Of a stretch of DNA of 64,000 bases, positions 53,006 through 62,125 are shown piece by piece. The translations under genes were made by a program, and so were the position numbers. The notes below the pieces were generated by a model that saw nothing but the letters and a program-made list of their open reading frames with translations, searched no databases and was not told where the DNA came from. Numbering within the stretch: the stretch's first letter is position 1; each line of letters begins with the position of its first letter. The stretch is from assembly GCF_000473105.1 (NCBI RefSeq), contig NZ_KI421498.1, positions 806,001 through 870,000 of the forward strand, read 5' to 3'. This DNA comes from Phaeobacter inhibens DSM 16374. GTDB lineage: Bacteria; Pseudomonadota; Alphaproteobacteria; Rhodobacterales; Rhodobacteraceae.

Positions 53006-53869
53006 ATGAGTATCCGTCCCTATGTCAAGCCCGGCGCCTATGCGTTGTATCTGGCCGCCAAGCGGTTCAACGACAAGAATGGCTGGGTGCTGAGCAGCCA
53101 CATCGCCATGTCGCTGATGCTGGCCCTGTTTCCGTTCATCCTATTCACTGTGGCGCTGACCGGTGCGGTGGCGGGAGCGTTTTCCGATGGGATTGATCTG
53201 AAAAACCTGGTCGAGCTGGTCTTCGGGTCATGGCCCGACAGCGTCTCGGATCCAATTGTGCGCGAGGTTTATTCCGTCCTTGCAACCTCCTCGACAGGGG
53301 TGGTGACTTTGGGCGGTGTGATTGCGATCTACTTTGCCTCAAACGGGGTGGATGCGGTGCGGCTGGCGATGGTTCAGGCCTATCATGAGCGGGACCACAG
53401 GCCATTCTGGAAAACCCGAGGCCTGTGCATCGGTCTGGTGATCCTTGGTGGTGCTGGCATCATGGCAGCGGCCGTGTTTGAACTGATCCTGCCGCTGTAT
53501 GCGCGCCATTTGGCCAGCTTCTTCCCGCAGGTGCCCCTTGCTCGCAACTGGGAAAGTGGCCTGAATGGCATATTGGTCGCCGTAATCCCGTTGATTGCTG
53601 TTTGCGCCTTTCACATGCTGCTTCCAGCCAAGCGACACCGGTTCACGCAGGTGCTGCCCGGTGTACTCCTAACGGTGGTTCTGTGGTGGGCTGCGGGGCT
53701 GGCCTTTGCCATCTATATCAGCAGCTTCGCATCGTATTCAGCCACTTACGCTGGGCTTGCCGGTGCAATGGCGGCGCTCATCTTTCTCTACCTCAACTCT
53801 GCCATTCTGATTCTGGGAGCGGAGCTGAACGGCGTATTGTTGCACCCCACCTCCAAGTCAAAAATCTGA
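53006..53869 (+). CDS. YihY/virulence factor BrkB family membrane protein
   Basis: 287 residues, six membrane segments. The family opening AAKRFNDKNGWVLSSHIAMSLMLALFPFILF, the LVELVFGSWPDSVSDPI region and the late AGLAGAMAALIFLYLNSAILILGAELNG match BrkB/YihY. The function is not firmly known; despite the old name it is not a ribonuclease. It is divergent from cls across 111 bases. Confidence 0.9.
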   Translation: MSIRPYVKPGAYALYLAAKRFNDKNGWVLSSHIAMSLMLALFPFILFTVALTGAVAGAFSDGIDLKNLVELVFGSWPDSVSDPIVREVYSVLATSSTGVVTLGGVIAIYFASNGVDAVRLAMVQAYHERDHRPFWKTRGLCIGLVILGGAGIMAAAVFELILPLYARHLASFFPQVPLARNWESGLNGILVAVIPLIAVCAFHMLLPAKRHRFTQVLPGVLLTVVLWWAAGLAFAIYISSFASYSATYAGLAGAMAALIFLYLNSAILILGAELNGVLLHPTSKSKI

Positions 53870-54278
53870 CGGGCAAGATATGTGCCATCGCGCGTAATTG
53901 TTTCGCAAATTGCAACAATAAGGCAGCTTTGCCACAATTGGGTCACGATCACGGCCCAGTGATCAATGTATCCTCAGATCATACCGGCCACGACAGCTCA
54001 GATGGTATGAGGATCAGATGCGTCTCTTGCAAAACAAACTTCCGACCCGCCCATTGGTCCAGCGCTTGCTTGAGCCCCGTGCGGGGCTGAAACCATCCAC
54101 GCACACGGACATGCCGCGTGTGACCCTACGCTCGGAAGGCACTTCGCTGGAAACGCTTGCCCTGCAGACGATGGCACTCCGCTCGTTTGGTGCTGCGGTG
54201 CAGCCGCGCTGAGCTGAAATGTGCCGCAGGGACCCAACAGGGCAGGGCACGATACCCCACCCTGATTACCAATTCGCG
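53870..54278 (+). other. Intergenic region after the YihY gene
   Basis: About 410 bases. It holds one weak frame (54018-54212, listed separately) and a short GC hairpin AGCCCCG/CGGGGCT at 54073-54088 without a T-run. Confidence 0.5.
54018..54212 (+). CDS. Possible small protein
   Basis: A 64-residue basic frame (MRLLQNKLPTRPLVQRLLEP...) with GAGGA about six bases before ATG. No family, no hydrophobic segment. The antisense frame is also open, so coding status is doubtful. Confidence 0.25.
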   Translation: MRLLQNKLPTRPLVQRLLEPRAGLKPSTHTDMPRVTLRSEGTSLETLALQTMALRSFGAAVQPR

Positions 54279-55034
54279 TCAGCCTTCCGCCGCGTCTGAC
54301 GCATCGCCGCGAAAACCGGTGGCGACCACGAATTTCTCGGAGCTGTCGGACCGCGAAGACGGTGGTTTGACATGGTAAACTTTGGTGAATTTCTGCTTCA
54401 GTAGTTTCTGCAACTCGCCCTCCGCACCGCCGGCCAGCACCTTCGCAACAAACGTCCCGCCATCTTCCAGCACATCGAAGGCAAAGTAAGCCGCCGTTTC
54501 GCAGAGGGAGATGATCCGCAAATGGTCGGTCTGTTTGTGACCCGAGCTGGCCGCAGCCATATCCGACATCACCACATCCGCCTTACCGCCGAGCCATTCC
54601 TTGACCTTGTCATCGGCACCGTCGTCCATGAAATCCAGCTGGTGGAATTCGGCACCGGCCAGCGGCTCCACCTCTTGCAGATCGACACCAATAATACGGC
54701 CAACCGCCTTACCCGGTTTTTCGCCCAGGGCGTTGATCCGCTTGACCGCGACCTGCGCCCAGCCACCCGGCGCACAACCGAGGTCAACAACCCGCGCACC
54801 ATTGATGAGAAACCGAAACTTATCATCGACTTCCATGATCTTATAAGCCGCGCGCCCACGGTAGCCCTCGGCCTGCGCACGTTTCACATAAGGGTCGTTC
54901 AACTGCCTCTGCAACCAGCGGGTCGAGCTGAGTTTACGCCCCCGGGCGGTCTTGACCTTGACCTTCAGATCGCGCTGCCCGCGCCCGGAGGTGTTTTTGC
55001 CTGTGGGCGTTTTTCCCGTCGGTGTCTTTGCCAT
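54279..55034 (-). CDS. rlmE: 23S rRNA 2'-O-methyltransferase RlmE (FtsJ/RrmJ)
   Basis: 251 residues. It methylates U2552 of 23S rRNA. The catalytic K-D-K-E set is readable: [44 protein letters not shown] and [11 protein letters not shown]. The SAM loop is [16 protein letters not shown] ~30-residue Lys/Thr/Gly N-terminus with the tandem KTPTGK motif precedes the fold. The gene lies 70 bases after ppx/gppA on the same strand. Confidence 0.95.
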   Translation of the reverse strand: MAKTPTGKTPTGKNTSGRGQRDLKVKVKTARGRKLSSTRWLQRQLNDPYVKRAQAEGYRGRAAYKIMEVDDKFRFLINGARVVDLGCAPGGWAQVAVKRINALGEKPGKAVGRIIGVDLQEVEPLAGAEFHQLDFMDDGADDKVKEWLGGKADVVMSDMAAASSGHKQTDHLRIISLCETAAYFAFDVLEDGGTFVAKVLAGGAEGELQKLLKQKFTKVYHVKPPSSRSDSSEKFVVATGFRGDASDAAEG

Positions 55035-55104
55035 ATCCGCTGTTCCTTGTCGCCCGTGACCACATCTGGTCAGCTATCGGACGCTCATATCCTGTGTGTA
55101 GCCG

Positions 55105-56217
55105 TCAAAACGGCCCGTCTTCCAGTACGCCATCGGCGCTCATCTGTGCATAAAGCAGACCTTCGCGCAGGCCCCGGTCCGCCACGGACAACCGATCTGT
55201 CGGCCAACACCGTAACAAGGCCTGCAGAATTGCCGCACCGGACATAATCAGCGCCTGACGGTCCTCGCCAATGCGCGGGTCACTGCGGCGCCCTTGAGGG
55301 CCGAGTTCTAGATAAGAGCGGATCACCTTGTCAATCTGATCGCTGGTCATCCGCAGCCCGTCCACCTTCGTACGGTCATAACGTTTCAGTCCCAGATGGG
55401 AGGCTGCAACGGTCGTCACCGTGCCGGAGGTTCCGACGATCTGAAATCCCTGCCGGGTCTGCTCATCCTTGTAGGGGGCAAAATCCGCAAGATTTTCCTC
55501 AAAAAACCAGCTCATCAGCGCGAACCGCGCGGCATCATCCTCCACATCGTGGAACTGATCGCGCAGCGTAGCCACCCCCAGGGGGACGGATATCCAGTCC
55601 ACCACCTTCGCCGCGGGGAAGGGGCTCTCTGCCGGGTGGAACCCCGCATGAAGCCGCATGATCGCCGAGGGACGATCGCGCCGGGGGATAGAAGAAATAT
55701 CGATCCAGACCAATTCCGTAGATCCGCCGCCGATATCCACCACCAGCAATTGATCCGTTTTGGTCGACACCAATGGCGCACAGGAAATCACCGCCAGACG
55801 GGCTTCTTCCTCTGGTTGGATAATTTCCAGCGTCAGGCCGGTCTCGCGGCGCACTTGGCGAATGAATTCGCGCGCATTCTTGGCGCGGCGACACGCCTCG
55901 GTCGCAACCAGCCGCATCCGTTTGACCCGGTTACGCTTGAGTTTCTGCTGACAGATGCGAAGCGCCTGAATGGTGCGCGCCATGGACGCGCGCGACAAAC
56001 GCCCGGTCCGCTCCAACCCGGCGCCCAGTTGCACCGACTTTGAGAAGCTGTCCACCACATGGAAGCCGCTGCCCTTGGGTTGGGCAATCAGCATCCGGCA
56101 GCTATTTGTTCCCAGATCGAGCGCCGCATAGAGCGCATCAGGGTCTGGGCGGGCCGGTGCAGGGCTCTCTACCGCTCGGGGAAATGCGCCCGCACCTTTG
56201 GAACGCCTGGGCGCCAT
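55105..56217 (-). CDS. Ppx/GppA phosphatase family protein
   Basis: 370 residues. ASKHA fold: LYAALDLGTNSCRMLIAQP (phosphate 1), ATEACRRAKNAREFI, and LVVDIGGGSTELVWIDIS (phosphate 2). The short length (no C-terminal HD domain) is typical of alphaproteobacterial Ppx/GppA proteins acting on polyphosphate or pppGpp. It precedes rlmE, a common pairing in Rhodobacterales. Confidence 0.92.
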   Translation of the reverse strand: MAPRRSKGAGAFPRAVESPAPARPDPDALYAALDLGTNSCRMLIAQPKGSGFHVVDSFSKSVQLGAGLERTGRLSRASMARTIQALRICQQKLKRNRVKRMRLVATEACRRAKNAREFIRQVRRETGLTLEIIQPEEEARLAVISCAPLVSTKTDQLLVVDIGGGSTELVWIDISSIPRRDRPSAIMRLHAGFHPAESPFPAAKVVDWISVPLGVATLRDQFHDVEDDAARFALMSWFFEENLADFAPYKDEQTRQGFQIVGTSGTVTTVAASHLGLKRYDRTKVDGLRMTSDQIDKVIRSYLELGPQGRRSDPRIGEDRQALIMSGAAILQALLRCWPTDRLSVADRGLREGLLYAQMSADGVLEDGPF

Positions 56218-56541
56218 GATTCACGCCCTCCGATAATCGTGTTGATACAAGCATATGTGGGCGCATCGCTGCGTGCAAGATGGGCCGAACGCTACAATGA
56301 CGATTTGCAGCAGCAGGAATTGACGTTTTTTGAACAGTTTTGAACGCTTTGCCGACCAAATTCATAAAGCTGTTGAATATTATGAGAGAGCTACGCAGTA
56401 GCCAGCGCCGGGCCGCGTTGTTATCCAGAAGCGACCCGGAAAAAGGTCGCTCAGAACCAACGTCAGGTCGAAATCCGACGAACGCGCCCGGCGATGCCAC
56501 ACTAGAAACGCATTTACACAGACGCAAAGGAAGCCAAGGCA
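56218..56541. other. Divergent intergenic region before the C1 module
   Basis: About 320 bases. TTGACG at 56320 is a possible -35 for the plus strand but no matching -10 is seen; TATTAT at 56378 is a possible -10 without a -35. There is no coding frame with good composition. Confidence 0.4.
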
Positions 56542-56838
56542 ATGCCCGACGTCACCATCGTATACTGGCGCGACATCCCCGCTCAGATCATCGTCGGCAA
56601 AGGCCGTCGCGGGGCAAAACGCCAATTGGAAGAGCGGTTTGAACAAGCCATCGACCGTGCCGCCATGAAGGTGAACGCGAAGGACGCTGATGCCTATCTC
56701 GCAGAGTGGCGCAAGGCGGCGCCCTATGCGGTTGAAGGTGAGCCTGCAGACATCGCAGAGGCCGAGGCCAAGCGTCTAGAAGCGGATTATGATCAGGACC
56801 GTCTGAAGACACTGATCGCCAACGACGGATGGGCATGA
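56542..56838 (+). CDS. Virulence_fact-domain small protein of the C1 module
   Basis: 98 residues. VTIVYWRDIPAQIIVGKGRRGAKRQLEERFEQAIDRAAM is the typical opening of the small domain called Virulence factor (PF13769), and the C-terminal half is helical and acidic. The name is historical; it recurs beside methylene-H4folate reductase and corrinoid methyltransferase genes, suggesting an accessory role in one-carbon transfer. Its stop lies 26 bases before the reductase start at 56865. Confidence 0.8.
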   Translation: MPDVTIVYWRDIPAQIIVGKGRRGAKRQLEERFEQAIDRAAMKVNAKDADAYLAEWRKAAPYAVEGEPADIAEAEAKRLEADYDQDRLKTLIANDGWA

Positions 56839-56864
56839 GCCTGACATCTTTATGGGAGGCCACG

Positions 56865-57797
56865 ATGGCTTTGTTGAACTTCAAGAAACGCGATGCCGGT
56901 GCAGTCCAGCCCAGCAGCCCCGAGGTCGAGGCCTTTCTGGAAAACTACTCGATCGAGGTGATGCCGCGCACCGCAGCCAAGGTTGAGAACTTCCGCGATC
57001 TGCTGCCCGCAGGCACCCGCGTCTACATCGCCCATATCGAAGGCACCCCAATTGAGGAGATGGTGGAGACCGCCAAGCGCATCAATGCCGAAGGATTCCC
57101 TGTGATGCCGCATTTCCCCGCGCGTATCATCCAGGATGAGGCAACGTTGGCTGATTGGATCGCACGCTATCAGGGCGAGGCTGACGTCAAACAGGCATTG
57201 CTGCTGGCCGGTGGTGTGGCCAAGCCACATGGCGCATTCGACAGCTCCATGCAGCTCTTGGAAACCGGGCTGTTTGACAAGGCTGGTTTCAGCAATCTGC
57301 ACGTAGCTGGCCATCCGGAGGGCAACAAGGATATCGACCCCGACGGCAGCATGAAGAACGTCTCTGATGCTCTTCTGTGGAAACAGAAATTCTCTGATCG
57401 CACGGACGCAAAAATGGCGTTGGCCACACAGTTCGCTTTTGAGGCAAAGCCGATTATCGAATGGGCAGACAGCATCAAGGCTGCTGGCGTTGACCTGCCG
57501 ATCCATATCGGTATCGCCGGTCCGGCAAAGCTGCAGACGCTGATCAAATTCGCCATCGCCTGTGGTGTTGGCCCCTCCCTGAAGGTGCTGCAAAAGCGCG
57601 CGATGGATGTCTCCAAGCTGCTGCTGCCCTATGAGCCGACCGATGTGATTGCCGAGCTGGCCGCCCACAAGGTCGCCAACCCCGATTTCAACATCACCAA
57701 TGTGCATTTCTTCCCGCTGGGTGGCATCAAGACCAACGCCACCTGGGCCATCAACAACGGCGGCGCAGCAGCGCAGCCGGTCAATTCCCAAGGATAA
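56865..57797 (+). CDS. Methylenetetrahydrofolate reductase family protein
   Basis: 310 residues of a TIM-barrel MTHFR-type fold. IAHIEGTPIEEMVETAKRINAEG, VMPHFPARIIQDEATLADWI, ALLLAGGVAKPHG and NLHVAGHPEGNKDI carry the FAD/folate strand ends. It is a divergent relative of MetF and in this context would interconvert methyl- and methylene-H4folate. ATG 56865 (GGGAGG ahead) is preferred to the frame start at 56829. It is followed three bases later by the methyltransferase gene. Confidence 0.85.
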   Translation: MALLNFKKRDAGAVQPSSPEVEAFLENYSIEVMPRTAAKVENFRDLLPAGTRVYIAHIEGTPIEEMVETAKRINAEGFPVMPHFPARIIQDEATLADWIARYQGEADVKQALLLAGGVAKPHGAFDSSMQLLETGLFDKAGFSNLHVAGHPEGNKDIDPDGSMKNVSDALLWKQKFSDRTDAKMALATQFAFEAKPIIEWADSIKAAGVDLPIHIGIAGPAKLQTLIKFAIACGVGPSLKVLQKRAMDVSKLLLPYEPTDVIAELAAHKVANPDFNITNVHFFPLGGIKTNATWAINNGGAAAQPVNSQG

Positions 57798-57800
57798 ACA

Positions 57801-58862
57801 ATGACCCGTACTGTCGTAGAATCTAAGACAAAAACCGCAATCCTGGGATTTGATGAGCCGTTCTGCGTGATCGGTGAACGGATCAACCCCACCGGCCGTA
57901 AGAAACTGGCCGCCGAACTGGAAGCGGGTGATTTCTCCACGGTTGAGAAAGACGCGCTCGCACAGGTGATGGCGGGGGCCAACATCCTCGATATCAATGC
58001 GGGTGTTGTCTACAACTCCAACCCAAACCCGAATGAGACCGAACCGCCGCTGATGACCAAGATCGTCGAGCTGGTGCAGGGCCTCACCGATACGCCGCTT
58101 TGCATCGACTCCTCTGTCCCCGGTGCGCTTGAGGCCGGCCTGCAGGCCGCCGAAGGTCGTCCGTTGCTGAACTCCGTCACCGGCGAGGAAGAGCGTCTGG
58201 AGCACGTGCTGCCCCTGGTCAAAAAGTACAATGTTCCGGTTGTTGCGATTTCCAACGATGACACCGGCATTTCCGAAGATCCCGATGTGCGCTTCGCCGT
58301 CGCCAAGAAGATCGTCGAGCGCGCCGCAGATTTCGGCATTCCTGCGCATGACATCGTGGTTGATCCGCTGGTGATGCCGATTGGCGCGATGGCAACTGCT
58401 GGTCAGCAGGTGTTTGCCCTGGTCCGCCGCCTGCGCGAAGAACTGGGCGTCAACACCACCTGTGGTGCCTCCAACGTCTCCTTCGGCCTGCCAAACCGTC
58501 ACGGCATCAACAACGCCTTCCTGCCGATGGCCATGGGGGCGGGCATGACCTCTGCAATCATGAACCCGGTTGCTCTGCCGATTACTCAGAAGAAGATCGC
58601 AGAAAAGAAAGCCGAAGTTGAGGCCGCGGGCATCATCCTCCCCGAAGGTATGGAAGACGAGGCTTTCGTTCAGATGTTCGGTTTGGGCTCCACCAAGCCA
58701 CGCGCTGGCAAGGAAATGGAGGCCATCCGCGCCGCCAACCTGTTGACCAACAACGACCCACATGGTGGGGAGTGGATCAAGGCCAACAAAGAGCCTGCCA
58801 AAGAGGGTGAAGAGGGCCGGGGCCGGGGTGGTCGCGCCGGTGGCCGCCGCCGCCGCGCCTGA
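57801..58862 (+). CDS. Methyltetrahydrofolate:corrinoid methyltransferase (pterin-binding domain)
   Basis: 353 residues. The DHPS-like barrel shows FCVIGERINPTGRKKLAAELE, ANILDINAGVVYNSNPNPNE, LCIDSSVPGALEAGLQAA, PLLNSVTGEEERLEHVLPL and NTTCGASNVSFGLPNRHGINNAFLPMAM. These match methyl-H4folate:corrinoid methyltransferases (AcsE, MtgA, MetH folate domain). It would exchange a methyl group between H4folate and a corrinoid protein. The last ~18 residues (GRGRGGRAGGRRRRA) are an unusual Arg/Gly-rich tail. A clean terminator follows. Confidence 0.9.
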   Translation: MTRTVVESKTKTAILGFDEPFCVIGERINPTGRKKLAAELEAGDFSTVEKDALAQVMAGANILDINAGVVYNSNPNPNETEPPLMTKIVELVQGLTDTPLCIDSSVPGALEAGLQAAEGRPLLNSVTGEEERLEHVLPLVKKYNVPVVAISNDDTGISEDPDVRFAVAKKIVERAADFGIPAHDIVVDPLVMPIGAMATAGQQVFALVRRLREELGVNTTCGASNVSFGLPNRHGINNAFLPMAMGAGMTSAIMNPVALPITQKKIAEKKAEVEAAGIILPEGMEDEAFVQMFGLGSTKPRAGKEMEAIRAANLLTNNDPHGGEWIKANKEPAKEGEEGRGRGGRAGGRRRRA

Positions 58863-58888
58863 TCCGGGATCAGCGACACAAATAACAG

Positions 58889-58916
58889 AGGTCAGGCTTC
58901 GGTCTGACCTTTTTTC
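58889..58916 (+). terminator. Terminator with UUCG tetraloop after the C1 module
   Basis: AGGTCAGGC (58889-58897), loop TTCG, GTCTGACCT (58902-58910), then TTTTTT. The stem is nine pairs including one G-T. Confidence 0.88.
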
Positions 58917-59192
58917 TTTTCAGCCCCAGCAGGACAGCGCCCAAAGATCCCAGCAGCTACCACATGGTCAGAACTGCAAGATAAGGCAGAGGCAAAACGA
59001 GCGACCCACGGGTAAAACCATTCCTTCATGGACGCAGGCCGCTCTCTCCCGCCCCGGATTTGTCGGGATTAACCAATAATAGTGCGCGAGCAGAGCAGCG
59101 TCCACTTCTGCCGCTCGGACCGGCAAGCCCTTGCCGTCCAGCTGCACGCGGACATCGCGTCTGCTCAGCGATCAGTTCTGACTTGGGAAAAG
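58917..59192. other. Intergenic region between C1 module and tRNA-Arg
   Basis: About 280 bases with no convincing frame, repeat or promoter. Confidence 0.5.
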
Positions 59193-59269
<77 letters not shown>

Positions 59270-59441
59270 CTATATGGGTCATATAGCCGTCACAGGATGG
59301 GTCTGCAATGGCAAAAAACACCGGAACCATAATTCAATTCAGGCGTTTGTAGTCTATATGCAGTTGCTTCGGATAGCCCATGACGCGCAGTGAATTCCTT
59401 TGCCAAACCCCCTTTCAAGCGGAGCTTTTGCACGCAGCAAA

Positions 59442-59470
59442 AAACCCATGTCGCGTCGCAACATGGGTTT
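59442..59470 (-). terminator. Terminator of the DUF882 gene
   Basis: On the minus strand AAACCCATGT (from 59470) and ACATGGGTTT (to 59442) pair perfectly over ten bases, followed by a T-run. It lies 40 bases after the DUF882 stop. Confidence 0.8.
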
Positions 59471-59509
59471 GCAAAGCCTCGGGACAGGCGGTCAGGAACG
59501 GGCGTGGTA

Positions 59510-60079
59510 TCAGCCGTTCCAGCTGCGGACGACGCCACAGTCCATATGGACAAAGTTGGACCGATTATATTTGCCAACACCACCTGCACGGCAGGCCTGC
59601 GCAGCCTTGGCCATCTGCGATACCGATCGCGATGACAGGCGAAGATCTGCCGCCTGACCACGCATGTGAAGTGAATTTTTCGCAACCCCACGTGACCGGC
59701 TGCGCAACATGGCGTTGGTTTTCGGGCTCCGATAGCCCGACAGCATCATATAGGGTTCGTTCACATCAAGGAGGTTGTGCGATGCAGCCATGATATCAAT
59801 GGTGCGCAGATCAATGTCCTTGACCTGATCGTTGCGCCAGTCGCGCATGAAGTGGTTCACTTCCTTCACCGCATCCTTGATGTATTTTCCGTCGATCCAA
59901 TACACCATATCGATCCGCTCACCGGTGCGACCTGAGAACATTCGGATCCGCCGAATGTCGCCCGCGCCGCGCAAGAAGCCAGCTGCATTGGAGAAGGTCG
60001 GAGCGGCGACCAAAGTTGTTGCCGCGAACGCACCCAAAAGGGCACGACGGGAGAAACCCGATTTTTCAGTAGTAGCCAT
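59510..60079 (-). CDS. DUF882/YcbK-like peptidase M15 family protein
   Basis: 189 residues from ATG 60079. A twin-arginine-type signal (FSRRALLGAFAATTLVAAPTFSNAA) indicates export. The mature protein has the M15-like zinc site: MMLSGYRSPKTNAML, KNSLHMRGQAADLRL and NFVHMDCGVVRSWNG. These match Zn-dependent D,D-carboxypeptidase/endopeptidase relatives acting on peptidoglycan. It is divergent from an L,D-transpeptidase gene, a frequent alphaproteobacterial pairing. Confidence 0.9.
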   Translation of the reverse strand: MATTEKSGFSRRALLGAFAATTLVAAPTFSNAAGFLRGAGDIRRIRMFSGRTGERIDMVYWIDGKYIKDAVKEVNHFMRDWRNDQVKDIDLRTIDIMAASHNLLDVNEPYMMLSGYRSPKTNAMLRSRSRGVAKNSLHMRGQAADLRLSSRSVSQMAKAAQACRAGGVGKYNRSNFVHMDCGVVRSWNG

Positions 60080-60452
60080 TGTCACTGCGCTGTCCCGTAC
60101 GCCTGATGTCTCTGCCTGTGCCCGATGTTACGGACATAGTGTGGTCCTGTTTCCACGCGAGAATGTATTGCACATACAGAATCGCGCGCCAAGTTTTGAA
60201 TGTTGCAGCTCGACATGAACTGTGAATTTCGGCAATTTTTTGCGCAAAAGGGAAATAAATGGTTAATTTCCCCTCAATGTGTCGTCGCAGCCACGGGCTG
60301 TATGGGCCCTATTGCGGCCCATAAGACGCAGGTGCCTGTTGCCTGTTTGCGCTGATCAGAATGTGAATGGACAGCGAGGGCTGGCGTTTACCAGGATTTC
60401 ATGTAGGCAACCGCAAACTGTGAAAAGCAATTTATTTGAGGACCGTACCCAT
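60080..60452. other. Divergent region between DUF882 gene and L,D-transpeptidase gene
   Basis: About 370 bases without coding potential. It is AT-richer around 60,200-60,280, where GGGAAAT (60250-60256) and ATTTCCC (60266-60272) form an inverted repeat with nine bases between. This could be an operator, but the arms are simple. Confidence 0.4.
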
Positions 60453-62087
60453 ATGTCGCCTGTCATTGTGACCCGTGCCATTTCGACTGTTGGCCCGACG
60501 CTGAAGGCGGGGCTGTTTGCGCTTGCGCTTGGCGGCTTTGTACTCAGCGCACCCCATGGTGCCGTAGCGCAGGTGACCGCGTTTAAGCAAGCTGTTGCCG
60601 AGGCGGCCTCGGCCAGCGATCCGGTTGCACAGTTCTACCGCGAGACGGGGTACACCGCGATCTGGACCGGGAGCGATGATGCCGCCCGCGCCCGTCGCGC
60701 TGCATTGTTCCGCGCTCTGGGCGAGGCGCCAATGCACGGGCTTCCGGATCGGACATCGGAAATCAACACACTGATGGACGTCCTGCGCACGGTCCAGACC
60801 ACGCGTGATCTGGGTCGGGCCGAGGTTGCAATGAGCCGGGCCTTGGTCGGCTATGCCAGTGATTTGCAAACCGGGCTCCTGCAGCCGCGCCAGATTGACG
60901 ATGGCATTGTCCGTAAGAAGCATCAGCCTGATTTTGCCGCTTATCTGGCGGGTATTCGCGATCAGGCGCCGGTTGCGTATCTGCGTAGCCTCGCCCCGCA
61001 AAGCGCCCAATATCAGGCCTTGCTGCGTGAGAAGATGCGACTGGAAGCGCTGCAGCGGGCCGGTGGTTGGGGACCGCAGGTTGCCGCCAAGAAACTGGAG
61101 AGCGGAGACAGCGGTCCGGCGGTCATCGCGCTGCGCAATCGTCTTATCGCCATGGGCTATCTGCCGCGCAGTGCGGCGCGCCGCTATGATGGCGCGCTGG
61201 AGCGCGCAGTTCAGGCGTTTCAATCGGATCACGGCCTGACAGCTGACGGCGTTGCCGGTGGCGGCACTCTTGCGGAAATCAACAAACCGGTCTCGGCGCG
61301 GCTGAAATCAGTGCTGGTCGCAATGGAGCGTGAACGCTGGCTGACGCCTGAGCGCGGCACCCGCCATGTTCTGGTGAACCAGACCGACTTCACTGCCAAG
61401 ATCATCGACAATGGCGAGGTGACCTTTGTGACCCGCTCGGTCATTGGCAAGGACAATGCCGACCGACGCTCGCCGGAGTTCTCTGATGAGATGGAGCATA
61501 TGGTCATCAATCCCAGCTGGTATGTCCCACGCTCCATCGTGACCAAGGAATACCTGCCCAAGCTGCGCAACAATCCCAATGCGGTCGGCCATATCGAAAT
61601 CACCGACAGCCGCGGTCGCAAGGTGAATCGCGCCACCGCTGATTTTTCCAAATATACCGCGCGGACCTTCCCCTTTGCGATGCGCCAGCCGCCCAGCCGC
61701 AAGAACGCGCTGGGGCTGGTGAAATTCATGTTCCCGAACAAATACAATATCTACCTGCATGACACGCCGCAGAAGAGCCTGTTCCAACGCGAAGTGCGCG
61801 CCTTCTCGCATGGCTGCATCCGCCTCGCGCAACCCTTTGAATTTGCCTATGCTTTGCTGGCTCGCCAGACCGAAAACCCCAAGGACTTCTTTCACCGCAT
61901 TCTGAACAGCGGCAAAGAGACCAAGGTCGTGTTGGATCAGAAGGTGCCGGTTCATATCATCTATCGCACCGCCTTTGTGACACCTAAGGGGCAGCCGGAG
62001 TACCGGCGGGACATCTATGGCCGTGACGCCAAGGTATGGGCCGCACTGGAACGGGCAGGGGTGGTGTTGCCGGGCGTACAAGGGTAA
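60453..62087 (+). CDS. L,D-transpeptidase (YcbB/LdtD-like)
   Basis: 544 residues from ATG 60453 (GAGG ahead; frame opens earlier at 60279). Signal peptide: LKAGLFALALGGFVLSAPHGAVAQ. Residues ~35-200 are the helical scaffold domain. Residues ~215-275 (LESGDSGPAVIALRNRLIAMGYL...FQSDHGLTADGVAGGGTLAEIN) are a peptidoglycan-binding PG_binding_1 motif. Residues ~290-500 are the YkuD catalytic domain with HMVINPSWYVPRSI and the active-site Cys in FSHGCIRLAQP. It makes 3-3 crosslinks or anchors proteins in peptidoglycan. Confidence 0.92.
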   Translation: MSPVIVTRAISTVGPTLKAGLFALALGGFVLSAPHGAVAQVTAFKQAVAEAASASDPVAQFYRETGYTAIWTGSDDAARARRAALFRALGEAPMHGLPDRTSEINTLMDVLRTVQTTRDLGRAEVAMSRALVGYASDLQTGLLQPRQIDDGIVRKKHQPDFAAYLAGIRDQAPVAYLRSLAPQSAQYQALLREKMRLEALQRAGGWGPQVAAKKLESGDSGPAVIALRNRLIAMGYLPRSAARRYDGALERAVQAFQSDHGLTADGVAGGGTLAEINKPVSARLKSVLVAMERERWLTPERGTRHVLVNQTDFTAKIIDNGEVTFVTRSVIGKDNADRRSPEFSDEMEHMVINPSWYVPRSIVTKEYLPKLRNNPNAVGHIEITDSRGRKVNRATADFSKYTARTFPFAMRQPPSRKNALGLVKFMFPNKYNIYLHDTPQKSLFQREVRAFSHGCIRLAQPFEFAYALLARQTENPKDFFHRILNSGKETKVVLDQKVPVHIIYRTAFVTPKGQPEYRRDIYGRDAKVWAALERAGVVLPGVQG

Positions 62088-62125
62088 TCCTCGGGCCTAA
62101 AGGCAACAGACCGGAAGGGCCCGAT

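Noticed and set aside
56850-58763. Minus-strand frame of 637 residues opposite the C1 module
   Set aside because: It spans two recognisable genes on the other strand and has no family-like segment.
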